Shown: one piece after another, positions 7,689 to 15,761 of the stretch
Position numbering within the stretch: the stretch's first letter is position 1
Layout of the letters: each line of letters begins with the position of its first letter
NCBI GenBank assembly: GCA_900538765.1
Contig: UQAB01000012.1
Span: forward strand, 1 to 45,236
Length of the DNA: 45,236 bases
Direction of reading: 5' to 3'
Source of the DNA: an uncultured Azospirillum sp.
Lineage (GTDB): Bacteria; Pseudomonadota; Alphaproteobacteria; RF32; CAG-239
The notes under the pieces: model-generated
Databases searched by the model: none
What the model saw: the letters and a program-made list of their open reading frames with translations, nothing else
What the model was told of the DNA's origin: nothing
Translations under genes and position numbers: made by a program

Positions 7689-9794
7689 ATGGCACGGAAA
7701 GATTTCAAACTTCCCGAGAACTGCCTGCTGAAAGTTGTCAGCGTTAACGGACATGGCGATTTGACGGCAGAGGCGGCGGAGAGTGGGGTTTTGCCGCGGC
7801 GGACGGTGGTTATGGTGGCGGAAAACCGGCGAATTAAGCCGGCACTGGCTGAGGGCGATGTGTTTCTGGCCCGTTTATCCCGCAAGCGCGATGCCGTTTG
7901 GGCCAAGCCGCTGATGCGGGTGGAAAGCGAGGGCGGACACCGCGACAAGGTTTACGGCGTGATTGCGCGCAAAGGCGACAGATATTATCTCAAGCTTCCC
8001 GAGCGTAAAAATTATGCCGAATATTTGCTGGACGATATTCGCGGCGTGGCGGAAGGGGATTTTGTCAGCGCGGTTCTGGCCGGGGAACGGCGTTTCAAGC
8101 AGGTAAAAATCGTCAAGAACTTCGGGCCGTTCAATATGAGCAAGGCCATCTCTTATTCGTTGTTTGAGCAGGCCGGGGTACCGAGCTATTTTGAAGACGA
8201 TATTGAAAAAGAGGCGGAGCGTCTGGCGCCGTTTGACAAGGCGGGGCGGGAAGACCTGACAGCCGTGCCGCTGGTAACGATTGACGGCGACGATTCAAAG
8301 GATTTTGATGATGCGGTTTATGCCGAAAAGACGGAAACGGGCTTTAAGCTGATTGTGGCGATTGCCGATGTGGCGTGGTACGTGCGGGAGGGCAGCGGCC
8401 TTGACCGCGAGGCTTATCGGCGCGGCAATTCGGTTTATCTGCCGAATGTGGTGCTGCCAATGCTGCCGCCGCGGCTGAGCAATGATTTGTGTTCCTTAAA
8501 TCCCCGTGAAGAACGTGCGGCGCTGGCCTGTCTTATGGAGATTGACCGTGACGGCAACCTGTTGTCCTATGATTTTAAGCGGGCGGTTATCAAGTCTGCG
8601 GCGCGGCTGACTTACGGCGAGGTGCAGCAGGCGTTTGAGGGTATTTTGAACGAGAATACCCGGCCGGTGTTCAAAAAGACAATTCAGGCCTTGTATGAGG
8701 CTTATTTTGCTTTGGGAAAAGCGCGGGAGCGCCGCGGGGCTTTGAATATCGAAAGCGACGAAATCAAGGTAAAAGTCAGCAAGGACGGTGTGGTCGAATC
8801 AATTAAAAAGGCCGAGCTGTTTACCAGCAACAAAGTGATTGAGGAGTTTATGATTGCGGCCAATGTGGCGGCGGCGCTGGCGCTCAAAAATAAAAAGCTG
8901 CCGGTGATGTACCGTGTGCATGACCGTCCGGCACCGGAAAAGCTCAAGGACGCACAGCCTTTGCTGAAAAGTTTCAAGCTCAGTTTGCCGGATTATGCCG
9001 CTCTCAAGCCAGAGCATTTTAACCGTATTCTGGAAACAGGTGAGCGTGAGGGGCTGGGGCTGATGACCAACAGTCTGGTGCTGCGTTTGCAGGCACAGGC
9101 GAAGTACAGTCCGCAGAATATCGGACATTTTGGTCTGGGGCTGAAGGATTATGTGCATTTTACCTCGCCGATCCGCCGTTATGCCGATTTGCTCATCCAC
9201 CGGGCGCTGATTGCGTTGTATGACATGCCGGGCGGCGGCGGGCTGACGGTGTCAGGCGGGGCAGCCTTTGAAGAAACGGCGGAGCATTTGTGTGTGACGG
9301 AGCGGCGGGCCGTATCGCTGGAGCGCGATATTACTGCCAAGTTTCTGGCCGTTTATCTGGAGCCGCTGGCCGGGGTGGATTTTGAGGTCAGAATATCCGG
9401 CATGACACAGGCCGGGCTGTTTGTGACGATTGAAGACATGGGGGCGGAGGGCTTTATTCCGATGCGGACGCTGCCGGACGACGACTATGTTTTGAAAGAG
9501 GGCAGCTGGGCGATGAAAGGGCATTTTTCCAGGAGAACCTTCCGCTTTGGTGCCAAAATCAAAGCCCGGCTGGTCGAGGCGACACCGGTTAACGGTGGAT
9601 TAATCTTTAAATATGTTGATGAAGACGAAGGCGTCGATTATTATGACGGTGCAACCTGTCACACGGATAGCCGGGAAAGTGTCTTGCGGCGGAAAGCCAA
9701 GAACGGCAGTGCGGCGAAGAAGAAACCGGCAAAGGCCGAACGCCGGAAAAAACTGAAAGAAAACAACAAGAGGAAAAAACGTGTCAAAGCTTAA
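7689..9794 (+). CDS. rnr: Ribonuclease R
   Basis: 701 residues. This RNB-family 3'-5' exoribonuclease degrades structured RNA. An N-terminal OB/cold-shock-like part is followed by the RNB domain with the catalytic Asp cluster DGDDSKDFDDAV at about 199-210. Further on are FTSPIRRYADLLIHR and an S1 RNA-binding domain (about 560-645). The C-terminal 30 residues are strongly Lys/Arg-rich, as in RNase R and not RNase II. It overlaps the following protease gene by 14 nt in another frame. Confidence 0.95.
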   Translation: MARKDFKLPENCLLKVVSVNGHGDLTAEAAESGVLPRRTVVMVAENRRIKPALAEGDVFLARLSRKRDAVWAKPLMRVESEGGHRDKVYGVIARKGDRYYLKLPERKNYAEYLLDDIRGVAEGDFVSAVLAGERRFKQVKIVKNFGPFNMSKAISYSLFEQAGVPSYFEDDIEKEAERLAPFDKAGREDLTAVPLVTIDGDDSKDFDDAVYAEKTETGFKLIVAIADVAWYVREGSGLDREAYRRGNSVYLPNVVLPMLPPRLSNDLCSLNPREERAALACLMEIDRDGNLLSYDFKRAVIKSAARLTYGEVQQAFEGILNENTRPVFKKTIQALYEAYFALGKARERRGALNIESDEIKVKVSKDGVVESIKKAELFTSNKVIEEFMIAANVAAALALKNKKLPVMYRVHDRPAPEKLKDAQPLLKSFKLSLPDYAALKPEHFNRILETGEREGLGLMTNSLVLRLQAQAKYSPQNIGHFGLGLKDYVHFTSPIRRYADLLIHRALIALYDMPGGGGLTVSGGAAFEETAEHLCVTERRAVSLERDITAKFLAVYLEPLAGVDFEVRISGMTQAGLFVTIEDMGAEGFIPMRTLPDDDYVLKEGSWAMKGHFSRRTFRFGAKIKARLVEATPVNGGLIFKYVDEDEGVDYYDGATCHTDSRESVLRRKAKNGSAAKKKPAKAERRKKLKENNKRKKRVKA

Positions 9795-10908
9795 GCTTTT
9801 TATAACCGCCCTGATTATAATCTGCGCCGCTTTTCCGGTTCGCGCCGGCAACCGGGAGCTTCTGGCGGCGGCTTACAAAACCGTCAATGACGAATATCTG
9901 GGCGGCGTTTCGGCAGGGCAGTTTGCCATTTGGAGTTTACAGGGGCTGAACAGCCTGGACAAGAATATCCGTGTGGCCGATGACGCTCGTCATGTGACGA
10001 TTTATTACCGTTCGCAGCTGTACAAGAGCTTTGTGGCGCCGGAAGACGAACATGACGCCGCGGCCTGGGCCAAGTTGTCTGACAAAATCATCAGGGATTT
10101 ACGCAAGCTGTCGCCGGAAGTGAAACGGCGGGACATTGAAGCTGCCGACCGGATGCTGATGGCCGGGGTGAAAAAACTGGACAAGAATTCAAAATATTTT
10201 TCCAACCTGTTGCAGGAAGAAACGCAGGATTTGTCGTTTTCGCGCGATTATGCCGAGCGGCGTTTGGACGGCGGTGTGTTGTATCTCAAAATCGGTGCGT
10301 TTAACAAGTATACGCGCGGCAATGTCAAACAGTCGTTGGAAACAAATCCTGACGCGCGGGCGCTGATTATTGACCTGCGGATGAGTCCGGGCGGTATGCT
10401 CGGTGAAGCCATTAATGTGACGGAGCTGTTTCTGGACGAGGGAATTGTCGTGTCGACCAAAGGGCGGAAAGAAGATTCTGCGGCTTATTACCGCGCGCAT
10501 AACAAGGCGGTAGTCAGCGGTCTGCCGACGATTATTCTGGTAGACGGCGGCACGGCTTCGGCGGCGGAGGTTTTTACCGCGGCTCTGAAAGAACAGGGGC
10601 TGGCGCTGGTTATCGGTACGCAGACGCAGGGCAAGGGGACGGTGCAGAATGTCGTTGATTTGCCGGACGATAACAAAATGCTGATTACCAACGCCTTTTA
10701 TTATACACCATCGGGGCAGGCGCTTGACGGGGTCGGTATTAAGCCTGACATTTGCCTTTACCGCACCAAGGTTAATGTTGACATCAAGGCTTTATTGCTG
10801 GGTAATGAGCCGAAAGAATGTCCGCGGGAAGACCGCGAAGACTCTAAAATCGACATTGATGTGGCGCATGAGCTGGCGTTGATGGTGCGGCGCGCGGCAA
10901 AGCCCTGA
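9781..10908 (+). CDS. Secreted S41-family (C-terminal processing-like) peptidase
   Basis: 375 residues from a GTG with AGAGG upstream. The start lies inside the end of rnr, a 14-nt overlap. Residues 1-22 form a signal peptide (ending PVRA). The S41 catalytic core has VDGGTASAAEVF with nucleophile Ser260 and GTQTQGKGTVQ with Lys285 as the general base. The preceding DLRMSPGGML strand is also typical. No clear PDZ domain is seen where CtpA proteins have one, and residues 85-150 are helical and charged instead, so substrate selection may differ. It should act in the periplasm. The specific substrate is unknown. Confidence 0.85.
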   Translation: MSKLKLFITALIIICAAFPVRAGNRELLAAAYKTVNDEYLGGVSAGQFAIWSLQGLNSLDKNIRVADDARHVTIYYRSQLYKSFVAPEDEHDAAAWAKLSDKIIRDLRKLSPEVKRRDIEAADRMLMAGVKKLDKNSKYFSNLLQEETQDLSFSRDYAERRLDGGVLYLKIGAFNKYTRGNVKQSLETNPDARALIIDLRMSPGGMLGEAINVTELFLDEGIVVSTKGRKEDSAAYYRAHNKAVVSGLPTIILVDGGTASAAEVFTAALKEQGLALVIGTQTQGKGTVQNVVDLPDDNKMLITNAFYYTPSGQALDGVGIKPDICLYRTKVNVDIKALLLGNEPKECPREDREDSKIDIDVAHELALMVRRAAKP

Positions 10909-10987
10909 TTTTGCGGGCGGAAGGTTTCCGTTTTGGGGCGTGCGGCGGAAAATGAACGCCGTTTGCGGAAAAATGCGAAAATTGTTG

Positions 10988-11015
10988 TTGACAACGGCGG
11001 AAAAAAATGTATATT
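10988..11015 (+). promoter_or_regulatory. rpmG promoter
   Basis: TTGACA (10988-10993), 16-nt spacer, TATATT (11010-11015). A perfect -35 box stands about 45 nt before the rpmG start codon. Confidence 0.65.
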
Positions 11016-11061
11016 ACGCCTAAATGTTAATTTTGTAATCTTAATGAAGAGAATAAAAAAA

Positions 11062-11229
11062 ATGGCAAAAGCAGTAAAAGTTAAAGTAAAATTGGAAAGT
11101 ACCGCCGGTACAGGTTCATTTTATCTTGCTGAAAAAAATCCGAGAACTCATCCGGAAAAATTGTCTTTGAAAAAATATGACAAGAAGTCCAAAAAGCATG
11201 AAGAGTTCGTTGAGAAAAAGCTGAAGTAA
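11062..11229 (+). CDS. rpmG: 50S ribosomal protein L33
   Basis: 55 residues starting MAKAVKVKVKLESTAGTG and containing KNPRTHPEKL and KKYDKKSKKHEEF. This is the cysteine-free, 55-residue L33 form found in proteobacteria. A longer in-frame reading upstream to 10933 exists, but homology starts at this ATG. It is monocistronic, with its own promoter upstream and an intrinsic terminator at 11262-11293. Confidence 0.96.
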   Translation: MAKAVKVKVKLESTAGTGSFYLAEKNPRTHPEKLSLKKYDKKSKKHEEFVEKKLK

Positions 11230-11261
11230 TCATAAAGGCTTTTTACAGCAAATGAAGTTTG

Positions 11262-11293
11262 AAACCGGTGAGGAATTTCCCGCCGGTTTTTTT
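11262..11293 (+). terminator. Intrinsic terminator of rpmG
   Basis: AAACCGG stem, loop with GAGGAATTTC, CCGGTTT return stem and a T-run. Confidence 0.85.
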
Positions 11294-11295
11294 AT

Positions 11296-11404
11296 GTCGA
11301 TTGTGCAAAAGGGCTGTCATGCTTGTAATTTTATCGCTCGTGTACTTTTGTTGTACACGTCGCTCAAAAATCACGGCGCAGCACAGCCCTTTATCACAAT
11401 CGAC
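11296..11404. repeat. Long hairpin repeat H5 (GTAC-apex family)
   Basis: The arms are complementary from GTCGATTGTG at 11296 to CACAATCGAC ending at 11404, including AAAAGGGCTGT/ACAGCCCTTT. The apex is GTGTAC-TTTTGTT-GTACAC. The sequence is nearly the same as copies H6 (44957-45062) and H7 (45155 to the window end). Confidence 0.85.
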
Positions 11405-11423
11405 GAAGAAGCTGAGACACAGG

Positions 11424-11592
11424 CGCGGCCTGCTGCGCACCTGCGAGGTGAGCGATCAGTCCGCTGCGGGTTGTCCCGTGCAGAAAGGAGCGCGATGGAA
11501 GCTGAGGCAGCTTCACCCCATCGGTTCGACGTTGGCTGGTTCGTGCATAAGGAAGCACTGCGTGCGCCTTGTGCCTGCCGGGAGATACTTTT
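11424..11592. repeat. Intergenic repeat family C, copy 1
   Basis: Shares ordered blocks with 26049-26152: GCACCTGCGAGGTGAGCGAT (20 identical nt), GTGCATAAGGA and CTGCCGGGAGA. The spacing is longer here. There is no convincing coding frame. It fills the gene-free stretch between H5 and the convergent HTH gene. Confidence 0.6.
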
Positions 11593-11654
11593 TACCATAC
11601 AAACGAGGTCTTCAACCAGAGCCGGTTAGGCAGAGAAAGAAAAGGAAGAACTCG

Positions 11655-11915
11655 TTAGAGGGTGGGCGTATTTTCATCTTGTTCCCGGGGGAGGGCGTCG
11701 ATATAGAGGTTGTATCCCATTTTATCAAGGTAAGTCCAGAGTTCGGAAACGGATCCATTATAAAGTTCTTTTTTACCGCTTTCGATAAGCATGACTTTTA
11801 AGGGCGTCAGGCCGGTAATGTTTGGCATATCTTCAAAGATAAAGTTTCGTTTGCGGCGACAGTCGCGCAATTTTAGTCCCAGCCTTTTGAAGAAATCGGT
11901 TTTGCTCTTTTTCAT
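11655..11915 (-). CDS. Small XRE-type helix-turn-helix protein
   Basis: 86 residues. LGLKLRDCRRKRNF followed by TGLTPLKVMLIESGKKEL and LWTYLDKMGY matches the five-helix lambda-repressor-like pattern: a basic first helix, a recognition helix, IE-x-G after it, and a final hydrophobic helix. The match is weak in the second helix, so the DNA-binding call is probable only. AAGGAG lies about 10 nt before the ATG. The gene follows a structured leader RNA with a terminator ending 29 nt before the start codon, so expression is likely controlled by read-through. No target is known. Confidence 0.6.
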   Translation of the reverse strand: MKKSKTDFFKRLGLKLRDCRRKRNFIFEDMPNITGLTPLKVMLIESGKKELYNGSVSELWTYLDKMGYNLYIDALPREQDENTPTL

Positions 11916-11943
11916 TTTCTAAAGCTCCTTGTTTGAATGAAAC

Positions 11944-11975
11944 AAAAAACCGCCAGAGGGAAATCCTTATGGCGG
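11944..11975 (-). terminator. Terminator at the end of leader RNA B
   Basis: On the minus strand CCGCCA ... TGGCGG closes a hairpin followed by a run of six T. It lies 29 nt before the ATG of the HTH gene. Confidence 0.75.
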
Positions 11976-12098
11976 GGAGCTCAAAAACTGTGTAAGTGCA
12001 GTCGTCGTTATTCAATATATTACCGACACTCCCCCTTAAGGAGGATTTTTACTTACAAGATGTTTTTGAGACACCGCAGACAGAACGCCTGTCTGCAT
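11945..12098 (-). ncRNA. Structured leader RNA B upstream of the HTH gene
   Basis: The promoter is on the minus strand: TTTACA (12132-12127), 17-nt spacer, TACAGT (12109-12104). The predicted RNA starts with a hairpin (GCAGACAG ... CTGTCTGC). A long-range stem follows: CTCAAAAAC pairs with GTTTTTGAG and TTGTAAGT with ACTTACA. They enclose two small hairpins (CTCC-TTAAG-GGGGAG and GTCG ... CGAC), and the RNA ends at the terminator. The architecture and the terminator-to-ATG interval resemble leader A at 23316-23528. No known riboswitch motif was recognised. Confidence 0.5.
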
Positions 12099-12162
12099 TT
12101 GTTACTGTAGCTGAGGTGTGAGGAAATGTAAAGGGATTTTTGTGTTTGGATGGTTGGTTAGG

Positions 12163-12291
12163 ATTCATACCCTCCCTAACCCTCCCTATCTCAGGGAGGG
12201 AATAATTGGATTCTTTGATTTGTTTATTATCTTTAAACTGGCACTATCCAGTCCCTCCCCTGAGGTAGGGGAGGTTAGGTGGGGTGTGAAT
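12163..12291. mobile_element. MITE-like inverted-repeat element, copy 1
   Basis: 129 bp. The ends are inverted copies, ATTCATACCCTCCCTAACC against GGTTAGGTGGGGTGTGAAT, each followed inward by a palindrome (CCCTATCTCAGGGAGG and CCCCTGAGGTAGGGGAGG). The inner 50 nt (AATAATTGGATTCTTTG to CACTATCCAGT) is conserved with copy 2 at 23629-23754. It has no ORF. No transposase was found in the window. Confidence 0.65.
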
Positions 12292-12362
12292 TAAAATAAG
12301 AATCCCGGTTATTATGTCCGGACTTGTTCCGAACATGACGTTCTTTGTGACGGCGGGGTATG

Positions 12363-12420
12363 TTCTTGTTGCGGGTTTTAGACCCTGAAGCGAGTTCAGG
12401 GTGACAATTAGCTGGATGGT
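12363..12420. repeat. Palindromic repeat of the HPE.xSG/DP..SSG type
   Basis: ACCCTGAAGCGAGTTCAGGG is an imperfect hairpin followed by TGACAAT and a GGATGGTTGG tail. Related text lies at 23817-23990 and 26228-26270. On the minus strand it could read HPELASGSK, the pattern of short palindromic repeats common in alphaproteobacterial intergenic DNA; this identification is from memory. Confidence 0.45.
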
Positions 12421-12435
12421 TGGCTGTGGGGGAGG

Positions 12436-13383
12436 TTAGTTTTTGGGGTTGGAGGTTTCGTTTTCCAGCGGGTGGGCTTTGTGATATTCTTTTTTGAGCG
12501 TTTCAATCTGGACTTCGGTATAGCGTTGGGTGGTGGTTAACGAGGCGTGACCCAGGAGTTCCTGAATCGAGCGCAGGTCGGTTCCTTCCGCGAGCAGGTG
12601 GGTGGCGTAGGAGTGGCGCAGGGCGTGCGGGGTCAGGGTATCGGGCAGGCCGAGTGCCAGGCGGATTTTTTCCATTTGCCTTTGGATAATCCGCGGGCTT
12701 AAGCGCTCGCCGCGCGTGCCGAGAAAAAGGGCATCGCCGTTTTTGAGGTTGTACGGACATTCGCGGATGTAAGCGTTAATAGCGTCAATAACGGCGGGCA
12801 GCAGCGGCACAAGCCGGGTTTTGCCGCCTTTACCGGTAATGCGCAGCAGGTTGTCGTTGTCGATGTCGCCGACGTTGAGCGACAGGGCTTCGGAAATACG
12901 CAGGCCGCAGCCGTAGAGCAGGGTAAAAATCGCGGTGTCGCGCCGTCCAGTCCAGGCTTTGGGACTGAATTCCGCGGCGGCGTCCAGAACGTTAAAGGTT
13001 TCGTCAACATCGAGCGCTTTGGGCAGGACTTTGGGCAGACGAGGCGAACGGATGACACTGATGGCGGAATTTTGAGCCAGGTTGTTCCTGTCCAGCCAGC
13101 GAAAAAAGTTACGGACGGCGGAAAGTTCCCGCGCCAGCGAGGTTTTTTCCAGATTTTGGGCGGCACGGCTGCTGATGTAGGCGCGAAAGTCGCGGACGTC
13201 CATTTTTTCGAGTTTTTTCAGCGTTAACGGCTTGTCGAAAAATGCGGTGAAGACGGAAAGGTCGCGCATATAGGCGTCGAGCGTGTGCGCAGAGTAGCGC
13301 CGTTCGTTGCGGAGCCAGCTTTCCCAGTCTTTAATCATACCGCAGACTTCGGGAACGGCATTATATGTTATTTCCTGTTTCAT
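12436..13383 (-). CDS. xerC: Tyrosine recombinase XerC
   Basis: 315 residues. It resolves chromosome dimers at dif together with XerD. An N-terminal SAM-like core-binding domain (about 15-100) precedes a catalytic domain with all active-site residues: Arg162 (CGLRISE), Lys185 (GKGGKTR), His253 and Arg256 (HALRHSYATH), His279 (LLGHAS) and Tyr288 (TQRYTEV). The short distance to priA, the lack of phage genes and the ordinary composition favour housekeeping XerC over a phage integrase; XerD cannot be fully excluded. No Shine-Dalgarno precedes the ATG; TATACT ends 6 nt before it, so a leaderless mRNA is possible. Confidence 0.88.
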   Translation of the reverse strand: MKQEITYNAVPEVCGMIKDWESWLRNERRYSAHTLDAYMRDLSVFTAFFDKPLTLKKLEKMDVRDFRAYISSRAAQNLEKTSLARELSAVRNFFRWLDRNNLAQNSAISVIRSPRLPKVLPKALDVDETFNVLDAAAEFSPKAWTGRRDTAIFTLLYGCGLRISEALSLNVGDIDNDNLLRITGKGGKTRLVPLLPAVIDAINAYIRECPYNLKNGDALFLGTRGERLSPRIIQRQMEKIRLALGLPDTLTPHALRHSYATHLLAEGTDLRSIQELLGHASLTTTQRYTEVQIETLKKEYHKAHPLENETSNPKN

Positions 13384-13513
13384 ATTTTTAGTATAGCGCT
13401 GCCGGGTTAATAAAAGATTGAGAATTTTTTGTGGGGCAAATGTGTGATAGGTCTTGGCGTTGCGGCGTTTTGGATGTATACAGTTTCTGTTGGAATAATT
13501 ATCGGGAAAGAAA

Positions 13514-15700
13514 ATGATTGTCGGGGTTTTGCTGCCGTTGCCGTTTAATGACGTCTTTGACTATAAGGTTGAGGGCGATGCCGTGTTGGGCGAGATGGTG
13601 CGGGTTTCCTTCGGAAAGGAAATTCTGGTCGGCGTGGTGTGGAAGCTCGGCAAAAACTCAAAGCTGGATGACAGCAAAATCAAGCCGATTTTGGGGCGTG
13701 TCGATTTTCCGCCGCTGTCGGCAGAACTGATGAAATTTGTGAATTTCGTGGCCGCGTATAATATGGCGTTTCAAGGCCTGGTGCTGAAAATGGTGCTGAG
13801 CGTGCGCGGCGTGTTTGACGACCTGAAAACCGTGACGTTGTACAAGCTCTCCGGTAAGACGCTGGCCGAAGCCAAGCTGAAAAATTCGGACGCGCGCTGG
13901 CGGGTGATGGACTTGCTGCGGCATTATCCCTATACCCGGGCGGAAATTGCGCAGGGCGCGGGTGTGGGGCAGGCGGTGATTAAAACCATGATTGACGCCG
14001 GAGTGCTGGAGCCGGTGGTGGTGCAGAGCAAACGTGATTTCGGCACGCCGCGCGGTGATTTTGCCAAGGTCAAATTGACGGACGAGCAACAGGCGGCGGC
14101 GGATGTGTTGTACGGCAAGGTCGGGCAGGGATTTTCGGTGACGCTGATTGACGGCGTGACCGGTTCCGGCAAGACGGAAGTTTATTTTGAGGCGGTGGCA
14201 AAAGCGCTTGAAGACGGGCGGCAGGTGCTGATTATGGTTCCGGAAATTTCGCTGACGACGCAATGGTTGTCGCGGTTTGAAAAGCGTTTCGGCGTCAAGC
14301 CCGCCTGTTGGCATTCGGCCTTGGGGACGCGGGAGAGAATCGACACCTGGCAGGGGATTATCGAAAACCGCGCCAAGGTCGTGGTCGGGGCGCGGTCGGC
14401 GCTGTTTCTGCCTTATGCCGATTTGGGGCTGATTGTGATTGACGAGAGCCACGACCATTCGTTTAAGCAGGAAGACGTGGTGAATTATCAGGGGCGCGAC
14501 ATGGCGGTGGCGCGCGCCAAATTTGAGCAGTTTCCGGTTATCCTGTCGACGGCGACGCCTGATTTGGAAACGCTTTGCAATGTCGAATCCGGAAAATATG
14601 ACGCGGTTTATCTGAAGAGCCGTTTTGCCGCGGCGCTGCTGCCGGAAATCAAGATTATAGATTTGAAAAAAGACAAGCCGCAAAAGTTTGCCAATGACAA
14701 AGCTCAGCTGAGTGTCGGCTGGTTGGCGCCGACGCTGGTTAATGCTTTGAAAGAAAATCTGGACAAGGGCGAGCAGTCGCTGCTGTTTCTGAACCGGCGG
14801 GGCTATGCGCCGCTGACAATCTGCCGCGATTGCGGACACCGGATTCAGTGTCCGAACTGCACCGCCTGGCTGACCGAACACCGTCGCAGCAAATCTCTTG
14901 TCTGTCATCACTGCGGTTATACGACGTCTATTCCGAGTTGTTGCCCGGAGTGTCATTCAGAAGAGGGGCTGACCGCCTGCGGGCCGGGGGTTGAACGTGT
15001 GGCCGAGGAAGTTTCGCGGCGCTTTCCGCTGGCGAGAATCGGCGTGTTGTCCAGCGACATTACTTCAACGTTGAACGATGTTTCCGAGGTTATCCGCAAA
15101 ATGGAAGACCATGAAATCGACATTCTTATCGGTACGCAGATTTTGGCAAAAGGACACCATTTTCCCAGCCTGACACTGGTAGGAATCGTTGATGCCGATT
15201 TGGGGCTGATGGGCAGCGATTTGCGGGCGTCGGAAACGACGTTCCAACTCTTGTCGCAGGTGGCGGGGCGCGCCGGGCGCGGCGAGAAGAAAGGCACGGT
15301 CTATTTGCAGACGCTGTATCCCGAAAATGCGGTTTTACAGGCTTTGCTGACTAATGACCGGGAGCGTTTTGTCAGCTTGGAGAAGGACAGCCGCCGCCTG
15401 TTGAAGCTGCCGCCGTTCGGCAAGCTGGCGGCGCTGGTGGTTTCCGGCGCCAATCAGGAAGCGGTTGAAAAAACGGCGGTTTATCTGGGGCAGAATGCGC
15501 CGAATACCGATATGATTACCACGCTCGGCCCGGCGCCGGCGCCTATCTTTATGCTGCGCGGCAAGTTTCGCTATCGCCTGCTTTTGAAAACCGCGCGCGC
15601 GATTAATATTCAGGAGGTTATCCGCACCTGGCTGAAACGCGTTCAGGTGCCGTCAAGCGTGCGTGTGCAGGTGGATATCGACCCGTACAGCTTTATGTGA
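13514..15700 (+). CDS. priA: Primosomal protein N' (replication restart helicase)
   Basis: 728 residues. PriA restarts stalled replication forks by loading the primosome. An N-terminal 3'-DNA-binding domain (1-100) is followed by a winged-helix linker, then Walker A GVTGSGKTE at 214-222 and Walker B IDESHD at 309-314. The usual PriA box is DEEH, so Ser312 is a small departure. Eight cysteines between about 438 and 482 (CRDCGH, CPNC, CHHCG, CCPEC) form the paired zinc sites. A C-terminal helicase lobe has QVAGRAGRG. It is divergent from xerC and precedes the HExxH gene. Confidence 0.95.
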   Translation: MIVGVLLPLPFNDVFDYKVEGDAVLGEMVRVSFGKEILVGVVWKLGKNSKLDDSKIKPILGRVDFPPLSAELMKFVNFVAAYNMAFQGLVLKMVLSVRGVFDDLKTVTLYKLSGKTLAEAKLKNSDARWRVMDLLRHYPYTRAEIAQGAGVGQAVIKTMIDAGVLEPVVVQSKRDFGTPRGDFAKVKLTDEQQAAADVLYGKVGQGFSVTLIDGVTGSGKTEVYFEAVAKALEDGRQVLIMVPEISLTTQWLSRFEKRFGVKPACWHSALGTRERIDTWQGIIENRAKVVVGARSALFLPYADLGLIVIDESHDHSFKQEDVVNYQGRDMAVARAKFEQFPVILSTATPDLETLCNVESGKYDAVYLKSRFAAALLPEIKIIDLKKDKPQKFANDKAQLSVGWLAPTLVNALKENLDKGEQSLLFLNRRGYAPLTICRDCGHRIQCPNCTAWLTEHRRSKSLVCHHCGYTTSIPSCCPECHSEEGLTACGPGVERVAEEVSRRFPLARIGVLSSDITSTLNDVSEVIRKMEDHEIDILIGTQILAKGHHFPSLTLVGIVDADLGLMGSDLRASETTFQLLSQVAGRAGRGEKKGTVYLQTLYPENAVLQALLTNDRERFVSLEKDSRRLLKLPPFGKLAALVVSGANQEAVEKTAVYLGQNAPNTDMITTLGPAPAPIFMLRGKFRYRLLLKTARAINIQEVIRTWLKRVQVPSSVRVQVDIDPYSFM

Positions 15701-15761
15701 GGCGGTTTTGGGGGGACAATATCCGGGGAAAGTGTTATTGTGTTCGTATGAGGAGGCAAGG

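Noticed and set aside
11945..12098. Type III toxin-antitoxin RNA (ToxI-like) before a toxin
   Set aside because: A terminator before a small gene fits, but the RNA has no tandem repeats and the gene looks like an HTH protein, not an endoribonuclease.
12363..12420. Short protein-coding gene in the HPE-type repeat
   Set aside because: The frames are interrupted, have no Shine-Dalgarno and the same text recurs at other intergenic sites.
12436..13383. Phage or genomic-island integrase
   Set aside because: No att-like repeats or phage genes around it; the protein matches housekeeping XerC next to priA.
13658..14956. 432-residue minus-strand ORF inside priA
   Set aside because: Basic, low-complexity antisense shadow of the GC-rich priA coding frame with no motif; priA is clearly the real gene.
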